Positions 34,328-45,944 of a stretch of DNA of 64,000 bases are shown here, piece after piece; position 1 is the stretch's first letter; every line of letters starts with the position of its first letter. A program made the position numbers and the translations under genes. The notes under the pieces were generated by a model. The model was given only the letters and a program-made list of their open reading frames with translations, ran no database searches and was not told the DNA's origin. Origin of the DNA: Blastobasis lacticolella (Eukaryota; Arthropoda; Insecta; Lepidoptera; Blastobasidae). The DNA is taken from NCBI GenBank assembly GCA_905147135.1, contig LR990067.1, forward strand, positions 5,270,001 to 5,334,000, in the 5' to 3' direction.

Positions 34328-35836
34328 ATGACAGACAAGGCGGAATACGAGCAACTCCTCCATATGGTTCGAACGATAGAATCGAACATGCCGCAATTCA
34401 GTGGCATCGCCGATATCATCTCCAAACTCATGGAGAAAAACGCAAATCTAAAAAAGAAGAGGCAGCACGGCCAGTACCGATCCAGCTCGGATAGCTGCAC
34501 GGACACAGGAAGTGACAGTGATAGCGACACCGAGCGATCGGAGGACAGTGACATGGCCTCCGAAAGCCCAGTCGAGCCCGCCCCGACCGCCGCGACCGCC
34601 GCCACGCCGGCCGCCACGCGGGTCGCCACGTGGACCGCCGCGCCCGCCGCTACGCCGACCGCCACGCGGACCGCCGCGCCCGCCGCCACGCCGGCCGCCA
34701 CGCGGGCCGCCACGTGGACCGCCGCGCCCGCCGCTACGCCGACCGCCACGCGGACCGCCGCGCCCGCCGCCACGCCGATCGACGCGCCGGCCGCCAAGCG
34801 GACCGCCGCGCCCGCCGCCACGCCGACCGACGCGCCGGCCGCCACGCGGACCGCCACGCCGGCCGCCGCCACGCGGCCCACCGCGCCCGCCGCCATGCCG
34901 ACCGCCGCGCCGGCCGCCACGTGGACCGCCGCCACGCCAGCCGCCACGCGGGCCGCCACGCGTCGCCTGTTATTCAACTTCCTGAGAGAACAGGACATAG
35001 ACGTTGCCCTAGTGAGCGAGACGCATCTCAGCCCAGTGGACCACTTCAAAATCCCGGGCTACATAGCGTACCGACAAGACGAGGCATCGCCACAAGGCAG
35101 GGCCTACAGAGGCCTCCTCGTCCTTGTCCACCGCAGAGCGGTCCATCAACAAGCCCCAACACAACGCCCCCAGTCAATGTACGCGTTGGGTGTCGACATA
35201 CGCGTGGGCGAAGTCGACATCCGCATCTACGCGGCCTACAGGCCCCCAAATGGACACTTCGTCGTGCAAGAACTGCGTGACCTGCTGCTACAGTCCCCCA
35301 TGCTGACCATCCTGGCGGGGGACCTCAACGCGCACCACACGGTCTGGCATTGCGCGACCAACTGCGCTGTCGGCCGAGACCTCATGCGCGACTCCATAGA
35401 CCACGACTATGAGATCAACGCCCCAGACGAGCCGACCCGCCTTGTTCCTACCCTCCCGGCGGACAATGTGCTGGACCTCGTGGTCAACAAGGGTCTCGGA
35501 TCCATGCAACTGACGCAGGAGGTCGCGTATGACCTGCCCTCCGACCACCGTCCCGTGCTATGCGTGCTGACCGGGTCACCTGTCAGAGCAGCCCCACTAC
35601 CTCCGCGCTCACGCATCGACTGGGAGGCCTTCTCCACATACCTGGAGACACACACCCAGACGCAGCCAATCAACACGCCAGAAGACGTCAAACGAGCCAC
35701 AGGAGAGCTCACAGCCGTCATCCAGACCGCTCTCACGAACTCCACGCGAGCCGTCCCGAGCAGGGCAAGACTACGGCCACTGCCCGCACGAATCCAAAGT
35801 ATGATTACGGAAAAGCGCAGACTGCAAAGGCAGTAG
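34328..35836 (+). pseudogene. Gag-like / endonuclease fusion ORF of a jockey-type element, truncated
   Basis: A 502-codon open frame in three parts. Residues 1-85 are acidic and serine-rich (gag-like N-terminus). Residues about 86-215 are a degenerate Ala/Thr/Pro/Arg array coded by a GC-rich minisatellite. Residues about 216-415 are an AP-type endonuclease: D-V-A-L-V-S-E-T-H-L, A-A-Y-R-P-P-N-G, L-A-G-D-L-N-A-H-H, and L-P-S-D-H-R-P-V. The first strand of the nuclease with its catalytic asparagine is missing and is replaced by the repeat array. ORF1 and ORF2 pieces therefore seem fused by an internal deletion. The stop at 35834-35836 comes before any reverse transcriptase motif, so it is a dead fragment despite its open frame. 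Confidence 0.8.
34565..34965 (+). repeat. GC-rich coding minisatellite
   Basis: About 400 bp of imperfect 12- to 24-bp repeats of the kind gaccgccgcgcccgccgcc and acgccgaccgccacgcg. A larger duplicated block (about 110 bp) spans 34615-34725 and 34700-34800. Three forward frames and one reverse frame are all open through it, as expected for C/G-rich triplets lacking TA. Confidence 0.85.
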
Positions 35837-35927
35837 CAACAAACCCGGTGCCCCACCCTCAAAACCAGGCTCAATCGCCTGATAGAGAAGGTTAGGCAGC
35901 CCTCGCAGACCACGCAGACACTACTGG

Positions 35928-36639
35928 GTACTACCCGATCACCAAACCCATCGATATCGGACCAGCGGACGCAGTCTTCGGCACGAGACCGTCCGCACCC
36001 CGACCGTCACTCCGGGCTCTCCAATGAGATCCCGTTGAAGTGGTGGTCCTCCACCGGAGACGACGCCGCGCTGAATAGCGCCCTACACCCCGCCGCGCCG
36101 CGCACGCGTACCCGCGTATCGCGAACCGCGTAGCCGCCGCGCGGCACTAACTAGACGCCGCGTCGCCGGAAACGGCGACGTACTACCTGACATGACACCA
36201 TTCCCGAACGCGACATCGGGTGCAGTAGGACTCCCATCGGGTTGAGACCCTGCACCCCACCCCCACCGGACTCTACGGCCGCTGAGCACTACTTGCGGCG
36301 CCCCACCTGACAAGTTTAGGACCGGACCGACTGCCCGGCGCTGCATTTCCGTCCTTACGGGTCGACGGATCTAACTGCACCGGGCCCTGAGCGCTGCTTG
36401 CAATTGGGCAGCAACGCGAGAGCCGAACAGGCGACCACCCAGTGCACCCGACCGCGGGGCGGGGGTGACGAAGACGCCAACCCCAACGACCCGCCCGTTT
36501 CAACGGGCCGCGTCCCAACATCACCGCTCGTGGGTTGCGCCCAAACGCGGTCTCCCCGCACGTGCGTCTCGACGAAGAAATGACTGACTGATCCGGTCGT
36601 TCCTGAAATAATCATTACAGGAACAAGAAATCAATCACG
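35928..36639 (+). other. Beheaded CpG-rich leader of copy F
   Basis: Retains the type-1 leader from gtactacccgatcacc onward, ending attacag|gaacaag before the ATG, but lacks the upstream 300 bp and the promoter. If copy F is expressed, transcription must start elsewhere, for example within the retroposon fragment. Confidence 0.55.
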
Positions 36640-37901
36640 ATGATCGATCTGCCCGAATCATCAATTTCAATCAATTATCTGCCCGAAGAAATGTTTCGCA
36701 ACATATTGGAATCCGTATCTTTTAATGACATAGTGAACTGCGGTAAAGTGTGTCTCCACTGGAAGAACCTGGTAGAAGAGGTAGGAGAGTATTTCTGGAT
36801 GAAAGAGTGCTCCTGGGATTACCCGGACGTCTATAAAGACGGACGTCGGGCCTGTCGTGGTGCCAGCTGTACCGTTCCTTACATCATTGGGGAGCCATAA
36901 ATGAAATACAACATTCTTCTTACATGCACCATATGCCACATGAGCAGATTTGTGTAGTTTATCTTCTTCAGAATAATATAATTTGCTATCCGATACGGCG
37001 ATCATTGGCAGACCGTCGTGATTGCGAAAGATATGAAACATCTTTTTACGCAGTCGTGTACTTCGATGCGAAGAAACGTGAATTTGTAAATACGAGAGAG
37101 TTTGGTGTTAATTTTCGTAATTATAGAGAAAGTGACGATATTATCGTAATCGAAATAATCGAAGAAAATAAGCACACGCTGCGAGTATTACCTAAAAGTT
37201 TTGATACGGAAAGAACCGAGCAAGTTATATTCGATTTTATGGAGGAGTGTTCGTGGTTCGTGGTAAATAATGACGTGTATTATCAAACTAAGGAAGACAC
37301 AGTGATAAAGCTCCACAGACTGAGAGTTATACAGGAAAATGGAAGAGTGCGCTTTGAAAATAATGCATTGGCCGAAAGTGACAAACACGAGATATTAGCC
37401 ATAGTGCCATTCGGTAATACTGTACACCTGCTCAAAAGATCGTCTATGCTAGACAACTGGATACACGTAGTTGCAGTAAAAGATAGTTCATTAATAACAT
37501 TATTTACTTACAATTTTTATGATAAGACGGCAAAAGATATTTTTCAAGAATTTTCAAGATTCGGTTTCTATATAAGCAATCCTAACTTTAACAGGCGAAT
37601 TTTAAAAATAGTGTTTTTCAGACCATCATCTCGTAAATTTAAGAAAATCTTTCCCTACGAACCCTATATGATGACATTCACCTGTGATGAATATTTCCCA
37701 TGGGCGCTAAAACTTAATATTATCCCTAACAGCGTATCTACGGGTCGTCAATGTTTGAAATTTGATACGTTTAGACCTTGGTTCCTAGTCGAACTTATTC
37801 AAATCACAGAGTGCGCTGGCGGGCATATAATAGTGCTCGAATACTTAGATTCCATCGAATGTAATAAGAAACTGAGTGTGATATTTATCGACGGTGATTG
37901 A
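36640..37901 (+). pseudogene. F-box gene copy F, split by the shared 7-bp deletion only
   Basis: The first ORF (36640-36900) gives an 86-residue F-box peptide ending in a new tail, as in C and D. The second, 36924-37901, gives an uninterrupted 325-residue C-terminal body starting M-H-H-M-P-H-E-Q. The 7-bp deletion at about 36840 is the only lesion. The 5' half groups with C, D and H (deletion, type-1 leader), while the 3' half has the V-F-F-R-P-S-S-R-K-F form and the G-D-stop ending of A, B and E, so this copy is mosaic. Its promoter is missing. I call it a pseudogene; separate translation of the two parts cannot be excluded. Confidence 0.82.
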
Positions 37902-38689
37902 AGTTGATTGTGAGTCCGCGTGAGCTTTTTCTTTCAATCATCGTCGCACGTCGTTGGGAGCTCTATATTTGATACGTAACAAACAATTTGGATGAACCAT
38001 ATGCCTTTATGTTATACTGTATTAGTTATTACGGTATATGTTTATTTTATTTGGTATAATTTATATAGTAAGTATAGATTTTTATATTGTTTAGTTGTAG
38101 TATAATTATAGTAATTGTGCACGTCTTATCTACGTTTAACTATTACCTATTAGGCCTACTGGAAGAGATTTTTTAGATATAAGTAGTGCATGTTGTCTCG
38201 TAACTAATCTGTCCTTTCTGTTACTTACAATGAAATTAATTACAATTTCAAATGTCAACTCAGAAAAACATTTACGTACTATAATGTAATATGCTGGTAT
38301 AAGTTAATATTATTACATCTGGGTAAAATAATACTTTCGAAATATTATTTGTACTATAGAAAAAAATAAACAATACTGCCAACAATTAAATAAATGTCAT
38401 TGGCCATTCAGTGTGGCGACGCGGCCACCGTTATGGGTACCTTAGCACGTGGTGCATTTTCAGTAATTTAGTGGTATGTATTATTTATGTGTTGTAAATA
38501 TTTAGAATTAAAGTTTTATTCCTTTAAACTGTTTGTTATCCTATTTACCCTTGACTATGAGGTAATCGTTGAAATTTATTGTTTAATATGTTTTCTGAGT
38601 ATTTGGTGTCATTCTGCTGTTTTAGGAACTTCCATACCTCGTGGGCGCACAAACTAAATATTGCCCCAAACGGCATTACTTCTTGTCCT

Positions 38690-38860
38690 TAGTTTTACAA
38701 ATTCGATGCCGGTTCGATCAGCTTCCTAATGTTAACAACGTGGTTAACGGTCAACTTTATTCAAATCAGAGAGTGCGCTAGCGTTTTCGAATACTTTGAT
38801 TACAACGCATGTAATATTGAACTGATTTTAATATTTATCAACGGTGAAATAATGTCTTTA
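38690..38860 (+). pseudogene. Diverged F-box paralogue, 3' relic
   Basis: Reads F-I-Q-I-R-E-C-like (here F-I-Q-I-R-E-C-A), then V-F-E-Y-F-D-Y-N-A-C-N and L-I-L-I-F-I-N-G-E. This parallels L-I-Q-I-T-E-C-A, V-L-E-Y-L-D-S-I-E-C-N and L-S-V-I-F-I-D-G-D at the end of the array genes. It is much older than the array copies and recurs at 59690-59860. Upstream parts are not recognisable. Confidence 0.6.
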
Positions 38861-38964
38861 TATAGGATTTGACGCCGAAGGACGCTATCAATGCATGATT
38901 TGAACTTGATTGTGTGTGTGCGTGTGTGGTTTTTTTCAATCATCTATTCAAACCAAAAGTATTA

Positions 38965-39085
38965 GTTGCAGGAAAGAGTGGCGAAGCGCATCTTTTATTC
39001 TGAACTAGAGGAGGGCAAGCGGAAACGCGGCGGTTAACTTCTCCGATATAAAGATGTTCAGAAGCGTCACAAAAAACGGTGTAAC
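38965..39085 (+). mobile_element. Scrap of a LINE reverse transcriptase C-terminus
   Basis: The frame reads [20 protein letters not shown], then [11 protein letters not shown] after a damaged codon. This is the basic tail typical of several insect non-LTR reverse transcriptases. About 120 bp long; the parent family is not identified. The less damaged copy is at 59942-60070. Confidence 0.55.
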
Positions 39086-39594
39086 ATTCAGCCCTCTTTG
39101 TCCTCTATTTCCTTATATTATTATTATAATATAAGGAAATCAAAAGTTAGTCCGATAAATTTTTTTGTTACAATGTACATCCAGCAGTTGGAGCGTCTCC
39201 TTAGCAGGTGTATGGTAGTACCAAAAGGCGCAATGGCGAATATCTCGTCAAGACTAATCAACCTTACTAGCCTTAGAAGAACAAAATGGTCACCCATCCA
39301 GTTTCAGCTCATTGCGAGCATTGCCTAACCATGATTATCAGTCTTGCTCAGCATGCTGCCACTGGACTAGTGTTGCTGCCTATCATGTAAACCCTTAATG
39401 CCTCTTTATTTTTGTTGAATCTTATTACAATAACCGCGATGGTAAGTAAATACTTACTACTGTAAATATTAAATTGCATATAATTTGCTACATGTGGGAT
39501 TAAACTAATAATTCCATGTGGTAAATCTTAAAGCAGTTACTTGCTAGCACATCGTGAGGACAACAGAGGAAAGATATAGGTAGGACGACGATCA

Positions 39595-39700
39595 TTGAAT
39601 GCAAAGGAGGAAGAAACAATGGAAAAGGGGTATCTCCATTGTTTGTGTGGTATGCTGGCCGGTAGCCGGGGTCTGGCCTGTTTCACGCAGGTAGGCCTAC
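39595..39700 (-). repeat. X module, inverted promoter block (unit G)
   Basis: Nearly identical to the X of unit E, including the extra ctccatt tract. The adjacent tactacgtga has lost the CACGTG core by one base. Confidence 0.6.
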
Positions 39701-40204
39701 AAACTACTACGTGACTAAGACTGTACTGCCACGTGTAAACACACGCTCGAAATTTTTTTTTAAAGCTATTTAGGTAGGTATGTAAATTTTAAGATAATTC
39801 TACTTACGCATTTACTTACATATCGCGCGTTTGGTAAAGTTTGTACAAAAATAAAGATAACCGTTTTATTTGATGGATGGCTGTTTAACTTCCAAGTGAA
39901 CACTTTAAATCCCATGCCAAATAACATGTCTTTGTTATTCTCTTGTATGTCTACGATAAACGCGGACTCCTCAGGCTCAGCAAGAGTTCGCGTGGGCGGA
40001 TATCACTGTCATTTCGTATTGGTACCTACTTTATATACATTGCTTTTGAATGTGTCAGATCTGCAATCGTTGACATTATTACTTTTTTATGTTGTAAGCG
40101 GGCCTGATGGAAAGTGGTCACCGCCGCGGACATCAGAAGCACCAGGACCGCGGATATTGTAATTACCTACATAGAAATCTAACACAGAACGTCACTGCAC
40201 TCGC

Positions 40205-40315
40205 CCCATTGTATCTTCATCCCTTGTATTCATTAGTCGCCCCGCTGCCCGGCCCAGCGCTATTAGCGTCCAAAACATTACACCACTCATTGTGAAATAG
40301 TTTCGTCCGTCAGTT
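40205..40315 (+). promoter_or_regulatory. Type-2 promoter of copy G, cut off from its gene
   Basis: Same module as at 29305-29411, but the inverted CCAAT box is mutated to ATTAG (40232-40236). TCAGTT initiator at 40310-40315. A 10-kb LTR element now separates this promoter from the ATG at 50466. Confidence 0.45.
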
Positions 40316-40400
40316 TGACTGCGTGCGTCGCAATAGCAAGCCCCTGGCTCACCGGACTTGTGATCCGAAGCCCACTGTGCTCATTTCCGTGACAAATAAT

Positions 40401-40990
40401 TGTAGCGAACCTAATTTATAAGGAATTTTAATTTTAAGATGTAATTTATATTTAGTTAAAATTTATATATATATATTTTCATTTTTGTTGTATACACATT
40501 TTATCTTTTCATTTTTATATAAAAATATTTTAGCAAATGCATAATTATATTTTATTTATTGAAATAGATGTAAGTAACATGTATTATATATTAAAAATGT
40601 GTAATATTTAAATTGGCGAGTAAAGTCGAGTGCGCTATGTTGTATGCAAATATTTTAACCTTTGCGGACGGGTGTACTTGCGATCTATTGTCCGCGGCCG
40701 GGCGCGAGCGCATCGCGGCCCACGCGGCAGTCAGAACCGCTATGCAACGGCGAATGCACGCTCGATTTTGTTCCCATCCGCTTTTTGTTAGTGCTTCGAT
40801 TTTGCTTGCTTTAGCCCTATCGCTTAATTCTGTATACCCTCAATCTGTAAATTGCTATCTAGCTACGCTTCCTTCTCCAAATAAGTGTATGAAATGTTGT
40901 GGAGGTAAATTCTAATTAAAATCGTTTATAGTTTAATTTGACGGTGAATTTCATTATTCCCAAAGTTAAAAAAGTGAGTGTAATCCCTCA
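40401..40990 (+). repeat. 5' LTR of the gypsy element
   Basis: 590 bp, from TGTAGCGAACC to ...AATCCCTCA, with canonical TG...CA ends. The first 200 bp are AT-rich (U3-like). The middle holds a GC-rich stretch (ggccgggcgcgagcgcatcg) and a 100-codon open frame at 40613-40915 that is repeated in the 3' LTR and is probably meaningless. Confidence 0.92.
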
Positions 40991-40994
40991 TAAC

Positions 40995-41007
40995 TGGTGA
41001 CCCCGAG
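40995..41007 (+). promoter_or_regulatory. Primer-binding site
   Basis: TGGTGACCCCGAG begins 4 nt after the LTR end (spacer TAAC). It starts with TGG, as needed to pair with the CCA end of a tRNA primer. I do not assign the tRNA. Confidence 0.7.
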
Positions 41008-41022
41008 AAAAAGAAAATCAAG

Positions 41023-41886
41023 ATGGCATCTTCAGACGAGGATTTTACGGAAGCAAAAAGTAGTGCACCTAAATCTGCGACTACGGAAGCTGTGGGTGAT
41101 GCAGGTGATGTCTGCCGTGTTGCAGTTAGACAGATTCCATTCTATCCTGACGAACCGGATATGTGGTTCAGTATGATGGAAGGGCAGTTTACGATCGCGA
41201 ACATAAGAACAGATATCACTAAGTTCTACTACGTGGTTGGAATGTTAGACCACCAATACGCTTGTGAAGTGAAGGATATTATATCGTCGCCTCCGGCAGA
41301 AGATAAATATGAAAAACTGAAATCCGAGCTTATTAAGAGGCTCTCTGCTTCTAGAGAGCGTAAGGTAAAACAGCTGTTGGACCATGAAGAATTAGGCGAC
41401 AGGAAACCGTCACAGTTTTTGCGTCATTTGCAAAGTCTCGCCGGACCTGATGTTCCAAAAGGCTTCATTAAGACCATATGGACGAGTCGTCTGCCAAGGA
41501 ATATGCAACAAATCATCGCGTCACAAAGTGATTCCCCAGTTGAGAAGCTAGCTGATCTGGCTGATAGGATCAATGATATTGTTCCAGCGGTATCTTCACA
41601 AGTAGCTTCCACTTCGCGTAATATATCTGATGACCGAATGGATAGGATAGAGAGGAATATTGAAGAGCTGACCAAACATGTACATTCTCTCACTACAAGA
41701 GAAGGTAGGTCAAAATTTAAATACGACAAAAATTCTAACGGCTCCCAACGTCATCGCAGTAGAAGCAGGTCACGTGCTCATTACGTTAAATATCCTACCT
41801 GCTGGTATCATGCCCGATTTGGACCACGAGCTCATAAGTGCATCAAACCGTGCGATTATTCGGGAAACGAAAAGGGCGATCAGTAA
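41023..41886 (+). CDS. Gag protein of the gypsy element
   Basis: 287 residues. The central part has the alpha-helical capsid-like pattern of insect gypsy Gag (W-F-S-M-M-E-G-Q-F near 46, then [12 protein letters not shown] near 104). The C-terminus is basic (R-S-R-S-R-S-R) and ends in one zinc-binding-like motif, C-W-Y-H then C-I-K-P-C, the variant C-x2-H-x9-C-x3-C found in several arthropod elements instead of a CCHC knuckle. The start ATG lies 16 nt after the primer-binding site. It overlaps pol, which lies in the -1 frame. It should form the particle that packages the element RNA. Confidence 0.88.
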   Translation: MASSDEDFTEAKSSAPKSATTEAVGDAGDVCRVAVRQIPFYPDEPDMWFSMMEGQFTIANIRTDITKFYYVVGMLDHQYACEVKDIISSPPAEDKYEKLKSELIKRLSASRERKVKQLLDHEELGDRKPSQFLRHLQSLAGPDVPKGFIKTIWTSRLPRNMQQIIASQSDSPVEKLADLADRINDIVPAVSSQVASTSRNISDDRMDRIERNIEELTKHVHSLTTREGRSKFKYDKNSNGSQRHRSRSRSRAHYVKYPTCWYHARFGPRAHKCIKPCDYSGNEKGDQ

Positions 41887-44800
41887 TGGCGGCCGACGAT
41901 TGCCCAAACTCCTCAGGTCGTCTGTTTATTACAGATAGTAATACGAAGACGCAATACCTCATTGATACCGGCAGTGATTTATGTGTTTTCCCACGCTCTG
42001 CGCTAAAACAGCGGCGACCAAAAGCGGAGTATCTTCTCTTCGCTGCAAACGGTTCACCTATTACGACGTATGGATGGGTTCATCTAGAGTTAAATATTGG
42101 ACTACGGCGTTCTTTTACCTGGCGATTTGTTGTGGCTGAGGTAACGAAACCGATTATCGGCGCTGATTTTCTCAAATTTTATAATCTACTTGTAGATTTG
42201 AGGCATCACCGTTTGATTGATGGCGTCACTTCTTTAAGCACTACCGCCAGTTCTGCTAAGAATACAATGGCCGATATCGCATCCATTAAAGCTGTATCAG
42301 GCGAGACAGTTTATCATCAGCTTTTGAAGAGGTTCCCAGATATAACTCGGCCTGCGGGACAACAGCGCCAAATGAAGCATAGTACAGTGCATCATATTCG
42401 CACTACACCTGGTCCCCCAGTCTCTGGTCGTCCTCGACGTTTGCCTCCAGATAGGCTGAAGATCGCGCAAAAGGAATTTGATGATATGATGGCAAATGGA
42501 ACAGCACGCCGCTCGGAAAGTGCTTGGGCGTCTCCTCTTCATCTGGTGGCGAAGAAAGACAATGGATGGCGTCCCTGCGGTGATTATCGCGCTCTAAATG
42601 CCCGAACGATTCCAGATAAGTACCCGATACGCCACATTCAAGATTTTTCCCATCAACTGGCTGGCAGCAAAATCTATTCTAAGGTCGACCTGGTTAAGGC
42701 ATACAATCAGATACCTGTGAATCCTACTGATATTGAGAAGACAGCCATTACGACTCCATTTGGACTCTTTGAGTTCCAGTATATGACCTTTGGACTCAGA
42801 AATGCCGCTCAGACATTTCAGCGGTTTATGGATGAGGTTCTCAAAGGATTGACATTTTGCTATGGATTTATAGACGACGTGTTAGTATTCTCTGAAAATG
42901 AAGAGCAGCATTTGCAGCACCTCGGTGAGCTTTTTCAGCGCTTGACAGAGTACGGTATTTTAATTAATACCGGTAAGTGCGAATTTGGAAAACCGCACAT
43001 TACATTTTTAGGACACCATGTATCTGCTGAGGGTATACGTCCACTTCCAGAGAAAGTACAAGCTTTGAAGGACTTTCCAATTCCAGCAAATGTGAAACAA
43101 TTACGACGATTTCTAGGAATGTACAACTTCTACCGTCGGTTTGTTCCTGGAGCTGCGAAGATTCAGGCACCTTTAAATATATTATTGTCAGGACCAAAGA
43201 CAAAAGGAACTCAGCAAATAACTTTGACCCCAGATATGCTAGAAGCTTTCAATACCTGCAAGTCAAGCCTCGCAGACGCAGTCATGCTAGCTCATCCGGA
43301 TCCTGAAGCTGAGTTGGCTGTTTTCACTGACGCTTCGGACTACGCAATTGGTGCAGCCCTTCAGCAGCGATGTCAGGATAGTTGGAGACCTCTAGCATTT
43401 TTCTCACGACGCCTCAATTCAGCACAACGAAAGTACAGCCCTTATGACCGAGAGCTATTGGCAATATACGAGGCTATTCGTCATTTTCGCCATATGATTG
43501 AAGCTAGACTTTTCGCAGTTTACACAGACCATAAGCCATTGACGTACGTGTATTTACAGAATCGAGAAAACTGCAGTCCAAGGCAATTTCGCTATCTCGA
43601 TTACATCGGACAGTTCACCACTGACATACGCTACGTGGAAGGGAAGAATAATGTCGTTGCAGATGCATTCTCCAGAGTAGAAGCAATTTCGGTACCTTTT
43701 GACTATACAGCTCTTGTGAAGTGTCAAGAGAACGATTCTGAGCTGCAAATGATCTTGAAAAGAGGTACATCACTTCGACTTGAGAAGGTAAATACTTCTG
43801 ATGCTGATGTGAAGATATTTTGCGACGTATCAATGGAAAATCCGCGCCCATATCTTACACCTACATTTAGAAAACCTGCCTTCGATGCCCTACATCAACT
43901 GAGTCATCCAGGAGCTAAGGCAACAGTAAAGCTGGTTACTGACAGATACATATGGCCAGGAGTTAGAAAGGACTGCAGGCGATGGGCCAAAGAATGCACT
44001 GATTGCCAGAAATGTAAAGTTTCCCGACATACACATTCTCCAATATCCTCTTTCCCTTCTCTTTCCCAACGTTTTTCCCATGTCCATATGGACATAGTAG
44101 GGCCATTACCTATTTCGTGTGGTTTCAGGTATTGTCTCACAGTCATCGATCGTTTCACCCGATGGCCTGAGGCGATTCCGCTGGTGGACATTACTGCGGA
44201 GACATGTGCACGGGCATTCATCGCCGGCTGGGTGTCACGCTATGGCTGTCCACACAACATCACCACCGACAGAGGCAGGCAGTTTGAGTGTGACCTATTT
44301 CGCACCATGGCTGCAGTCTTGGGTATTCAACATCGACCTACAACAGCTTATCACCCGGCTGCCAACGGCATGGTGGAGCGTTTGCACCGACAAATGAAAG
44401 CAGCTATCATGTGCCACCAGAACTCAGCATGGACAGATGTTCTCCCTTTGGTTCTACTAGGCATCCGCAGCGCCTGGAAGGATGACATCAAGGCGTCAGC
44501 TGCTGAGCTTGTTTTCGGTGAACCTCTCCGCCTACCTGGTGAGTTTTTCACTCCATCAACAGCTACTGAGTATGACGTCACGAACTTTACGTCTCGATTA
44601 CGTCTCCACATGGCAAAGTTGGCGCCGACGCCTGGAAGTCGTCATGGTAACAGGACATTTTACATACCAAAGGACATGGCCACGGCAGAGTACGTCTATC
44701 TCAGACAGGATGCGGTACGGCGTTTGCTTGAGCCACCATATCGCGGCCCGTATAAAGTTCTGAAGCGAGGAGAAAAAACCTACAGATTAGCAATACAGGA

Positions 44801-44975
44801 CCGCGAGGTGACAGTTTCTGTGGACCGTCTTAAACCTGCCTACATCGTTAATCCTGAGACGACAAGTGACAAGCCTGCTGCTAATCCACACAAACCTGAT
44901 GATTCGACACCTGTAAACCTAGAACGGAAGACCAGATCCGGGCGAGTCGTACGATATCCCGACTATTATCGCTGA
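41838..44975 (+). CDS. Pol polyprotein of the gypsy element (protease, RT, RNase H, integrase)
   Basis: Open for 1045 codons from 41838 and probably made as a Gag-Pol fusion by -1 frameshifting. Numbered from that ATG: protease D-T-G-S at 43-46; reverse transcriptase with V-D-L-V-K-A-Y at 282-288 and catalytic F-I-D-D at 344-347; RNase H with T-D-A-S at 497-500 and T-D-H-K near 563; integrase zinc finger with H686, H690, C720 and C723; integrase core D752, D811 and E847, exact D-D-35-E spacing. The C-terminus ends in a basic R-S-G-R-V-V-R-Y-P tail. All catalytic residues are present and there is no stop. The gene order (RT and RNase H before integrase) marks it as Ty3/gypsy, not copia. Confidence 0.93.
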   Translation: MHQTVRLFGKRKGRSVMAADDCPNSSGRLFITDSNTKTQYLIDTGSDLCVFPRSALKQRRPKAEYLLFAANGSPITTYGWVHLELNIGLRRSFTWRFVVAEVTKPIIGADFLKFYNLLVDLRHHRLIDGVTSLSTTASSAKNTMADIASIKAVSGETVYHQLLKRFPDITRPAGQQRQMKHSTVHHIRTTPGPPVSGRPRRLPPDRLKIAQKEFDDMMANGTARRSESAWASPLHLVAKKDNGWRPCGDYRALNARTIPDKYPIRHIQDFSHQLAGSKIYSKVDLVKAYNQIPVNPTDIEKTAITTPFGLFEFQYMTFGLRNAAQTFQRFMDEVLKGLTFCYGFIDDVLVFSENEEQHLQHLGELFQRLTEYGILINTGKCEFGKPHITFLGHHVSAEGIRPLPEKVQALKDFPIPANVKQLRRFLGMYNFYRRFVPGAAKIQAPLNILLSGPKTKGTQQITLTPDMLEAFNTCKSSLADAVMLAHPDPEAELAVFTDASDYAIGAALQQRCQDSWRPLAFFSRRLNSAQRKYSPYDRELLAIYEAIRHFRHMIEARLFAVYTDHKPLTYVYLQNRENCSPRQFRYLDYIGQFTTDIRYVEGKNNVVADAFSRVEAISVPFDYTALVKCQENDSELQMILKRGTSLRLEKVNTSDADVKIFCDVSMENPRPYLTPTFRKPAFDALHQLSHPGAKATVKLVTDRYIWPGVRKDCRRWAKECTDCQKCKVSRHTHSPISSFPSLSQRFSHVHMDIVGPLPISCGFRYCLTVIDRFTRWPEAIPLVDITAETCARAFIAGWVSRYGCPHNITTDRGRQFECDLFRTMAAVLGIQHRPTTAYHPAANGMVERLHRQMKAAIMCHQNSAWTDVLPLVLLGIRSAWKDDIKASAAELVFGEPLRLPGEFFTPSTATEYDVTNFTSRLRLHMAKLAPTPGSRHGNRTFYIPKDMATAEYVYLRQDAVRRLLEPPYRGPYKVLKRGEKTYRLAIQDREVTVSVDRLKPAYIVNPETTSDKPAANPHKPDDSTPVNLERKTRSGRVVRYPDYYR
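41862..41868 (+). promoter_or_regulatory. -1 ribosomal frameshift slippery site G GGA AAC
   Basis: In the gag frame the bases read TCG-GGA-AAC-GAA, so GGGAAAC is in the X-XXY-YYZ register needed for simultaneous tRNA slippage. It lies 15 nt before the gag stop, inside the 49-nt gag/pol overlap. Slipping back one base gives GGG-AAA-CGA in the pol frame. I did not find a clear downstream pseudoknot by eye. Confidence 0.7.
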
Positions 44976-45002
44976 TACTATCGACCTCTACAAGTATAGG
45001 TC

Positions 45003-45016
45003 TCAGAAGGGGGTTG
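45003..45016 (+). promoter_or_regulatory. Polypurine tract
   Basis: The purine run agaaggggg directly before the 3' LTR start (TGTAG at 45017), the expected site for plus-strand priming in an LTR element. Confidence 0.65.
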
Positions 45017-45944
45017 TGTAGCGAACCTAATTTATAAGGAATTTTAATTTTAAGATGTAATTTATATTTAGTTAAAATTTATAAATATATGTTTTCATTT
45101 TTGTTGTATACACATTTTATCTTTTCATTTTTATATAAAAATATTTTAGCAAATGCATAATTATATTTTATTTATTGAAATAGATGTAAGTAACATGTAT
45201 TATACAGGGTGTTTCATAATACATGTATAAAGCCGAAAGGGTGTTAAAGTAGAGCTTTCAAAGAGTGCACTGGCGACTTCATTTTATCCGGACATTGAAT
45301 TTTAATTTTAATAAAAAAAATTAATTTTTAAAGATAAATAACCATATCGACTACGTTGAAGCGCAGCTCTATTTCAAGTTGATGATCATATAAAAAACAG
45401 GTTAATAACCTCGTGCGACCCCTATCGAAACAAAGCAACCTCCTCAAGCCTACTACCAGGAGCCTAATGCTGCGTACACACCGGGCGATGTGTGACGCGC
45501 ACCCGTTTCGGCTAACGATTGTCCGTTGGCGTGTGCCAGCCGGCAATCCGCAGTGCAGCGTGGCGGTAACATCAAACGGATAGAAGTAATCATCCAATCG
45601 CAGTTTGGGCGGATACCGAAGGCCAACAAACAAACGTGCAAATACGAGCCCGAATCGGTTCCCAAAACTCCCAAAGATCGTTTGCTTGACCACGAAATGC
45701 AAGTATTAGAGCTTAGAAGTCCAAATAATTCGGCCGACAGCCCTTCGTTGGCGTACGTTGAGTGTGTACACACCATAAGGACGAGTAATAACCTCGTGCC
45801 ATTCATATCAAAACAAACCAACCTCCTTCATCTTACTACCAGGCGTCGTACTAAATGTTACCTACTTATGAATAGGCTCTACCAAATTAACTAGGAACTT
45901 GCCTACACTAATTATTTTCGATAGGTAGGTATGCTTAAATGGTC

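Larger units (their letters stand above)
34250..35927 (+). mobile_element. Jockey-type LINE fragment replacing the copy F promoter
   Basis: The left junction falls in ...acactgctgca, the right one at ctactgg|gtactacccgatc. In unit H these two host points are about 850 bp apart, so the fragment sits where 850 bp of host DNA, including the TATA box and initiator, used to be. It holds the start of the element (gag-like ORF and endonuclease) but no reverse transcriptase and no poly(A) tail, the reverse of the usual 5' truncation. There is no target duplication. I infer an older full element later cut by a deletion that removed its 3' half together with the host promoter. Confidence 0.75.
37902..40204. 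repeat. Spacer F to G with older relics
   Basis: Begins like the E spacer, jumps at 38222 to the atttacgtactataat stretch (about 1 kb lost), and leaves the standard sequence at about 38656. From there to about 39250 it holds a diverged F-box 3' relic and a LINE C-terminal scrap. It rejoins the unit-E type spacer (gactaatcaacc) with the X module at 39595-39700. The moth-type repeat gtaagcgggcctgatgg lies at about 40096. No intact gene seen. Confidence 0.6.

Noticed and set aside
34300..35049. 249-codon alanine/valine-rich minus-strand ORF
   Set aside because: It is the reverse frame of the GC-rich minisatellite in the jockey-type fragment.
40613..40915. 100-codon ORF in both LTRs (again at 50057-50359)
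   Set aside because: It begins at a non-ATG codon, lies in LTR U3/R sequence, and is identical only because the LTRs are identical.
45328..45894. Three overlapping ORFs of about 122-124 codons near the left end of the TA-flanked element
   Set aside because: Two on one strand and one on the other, none with recognisable motifs; a 65-bp direct repeat runs into them. No transposase features.
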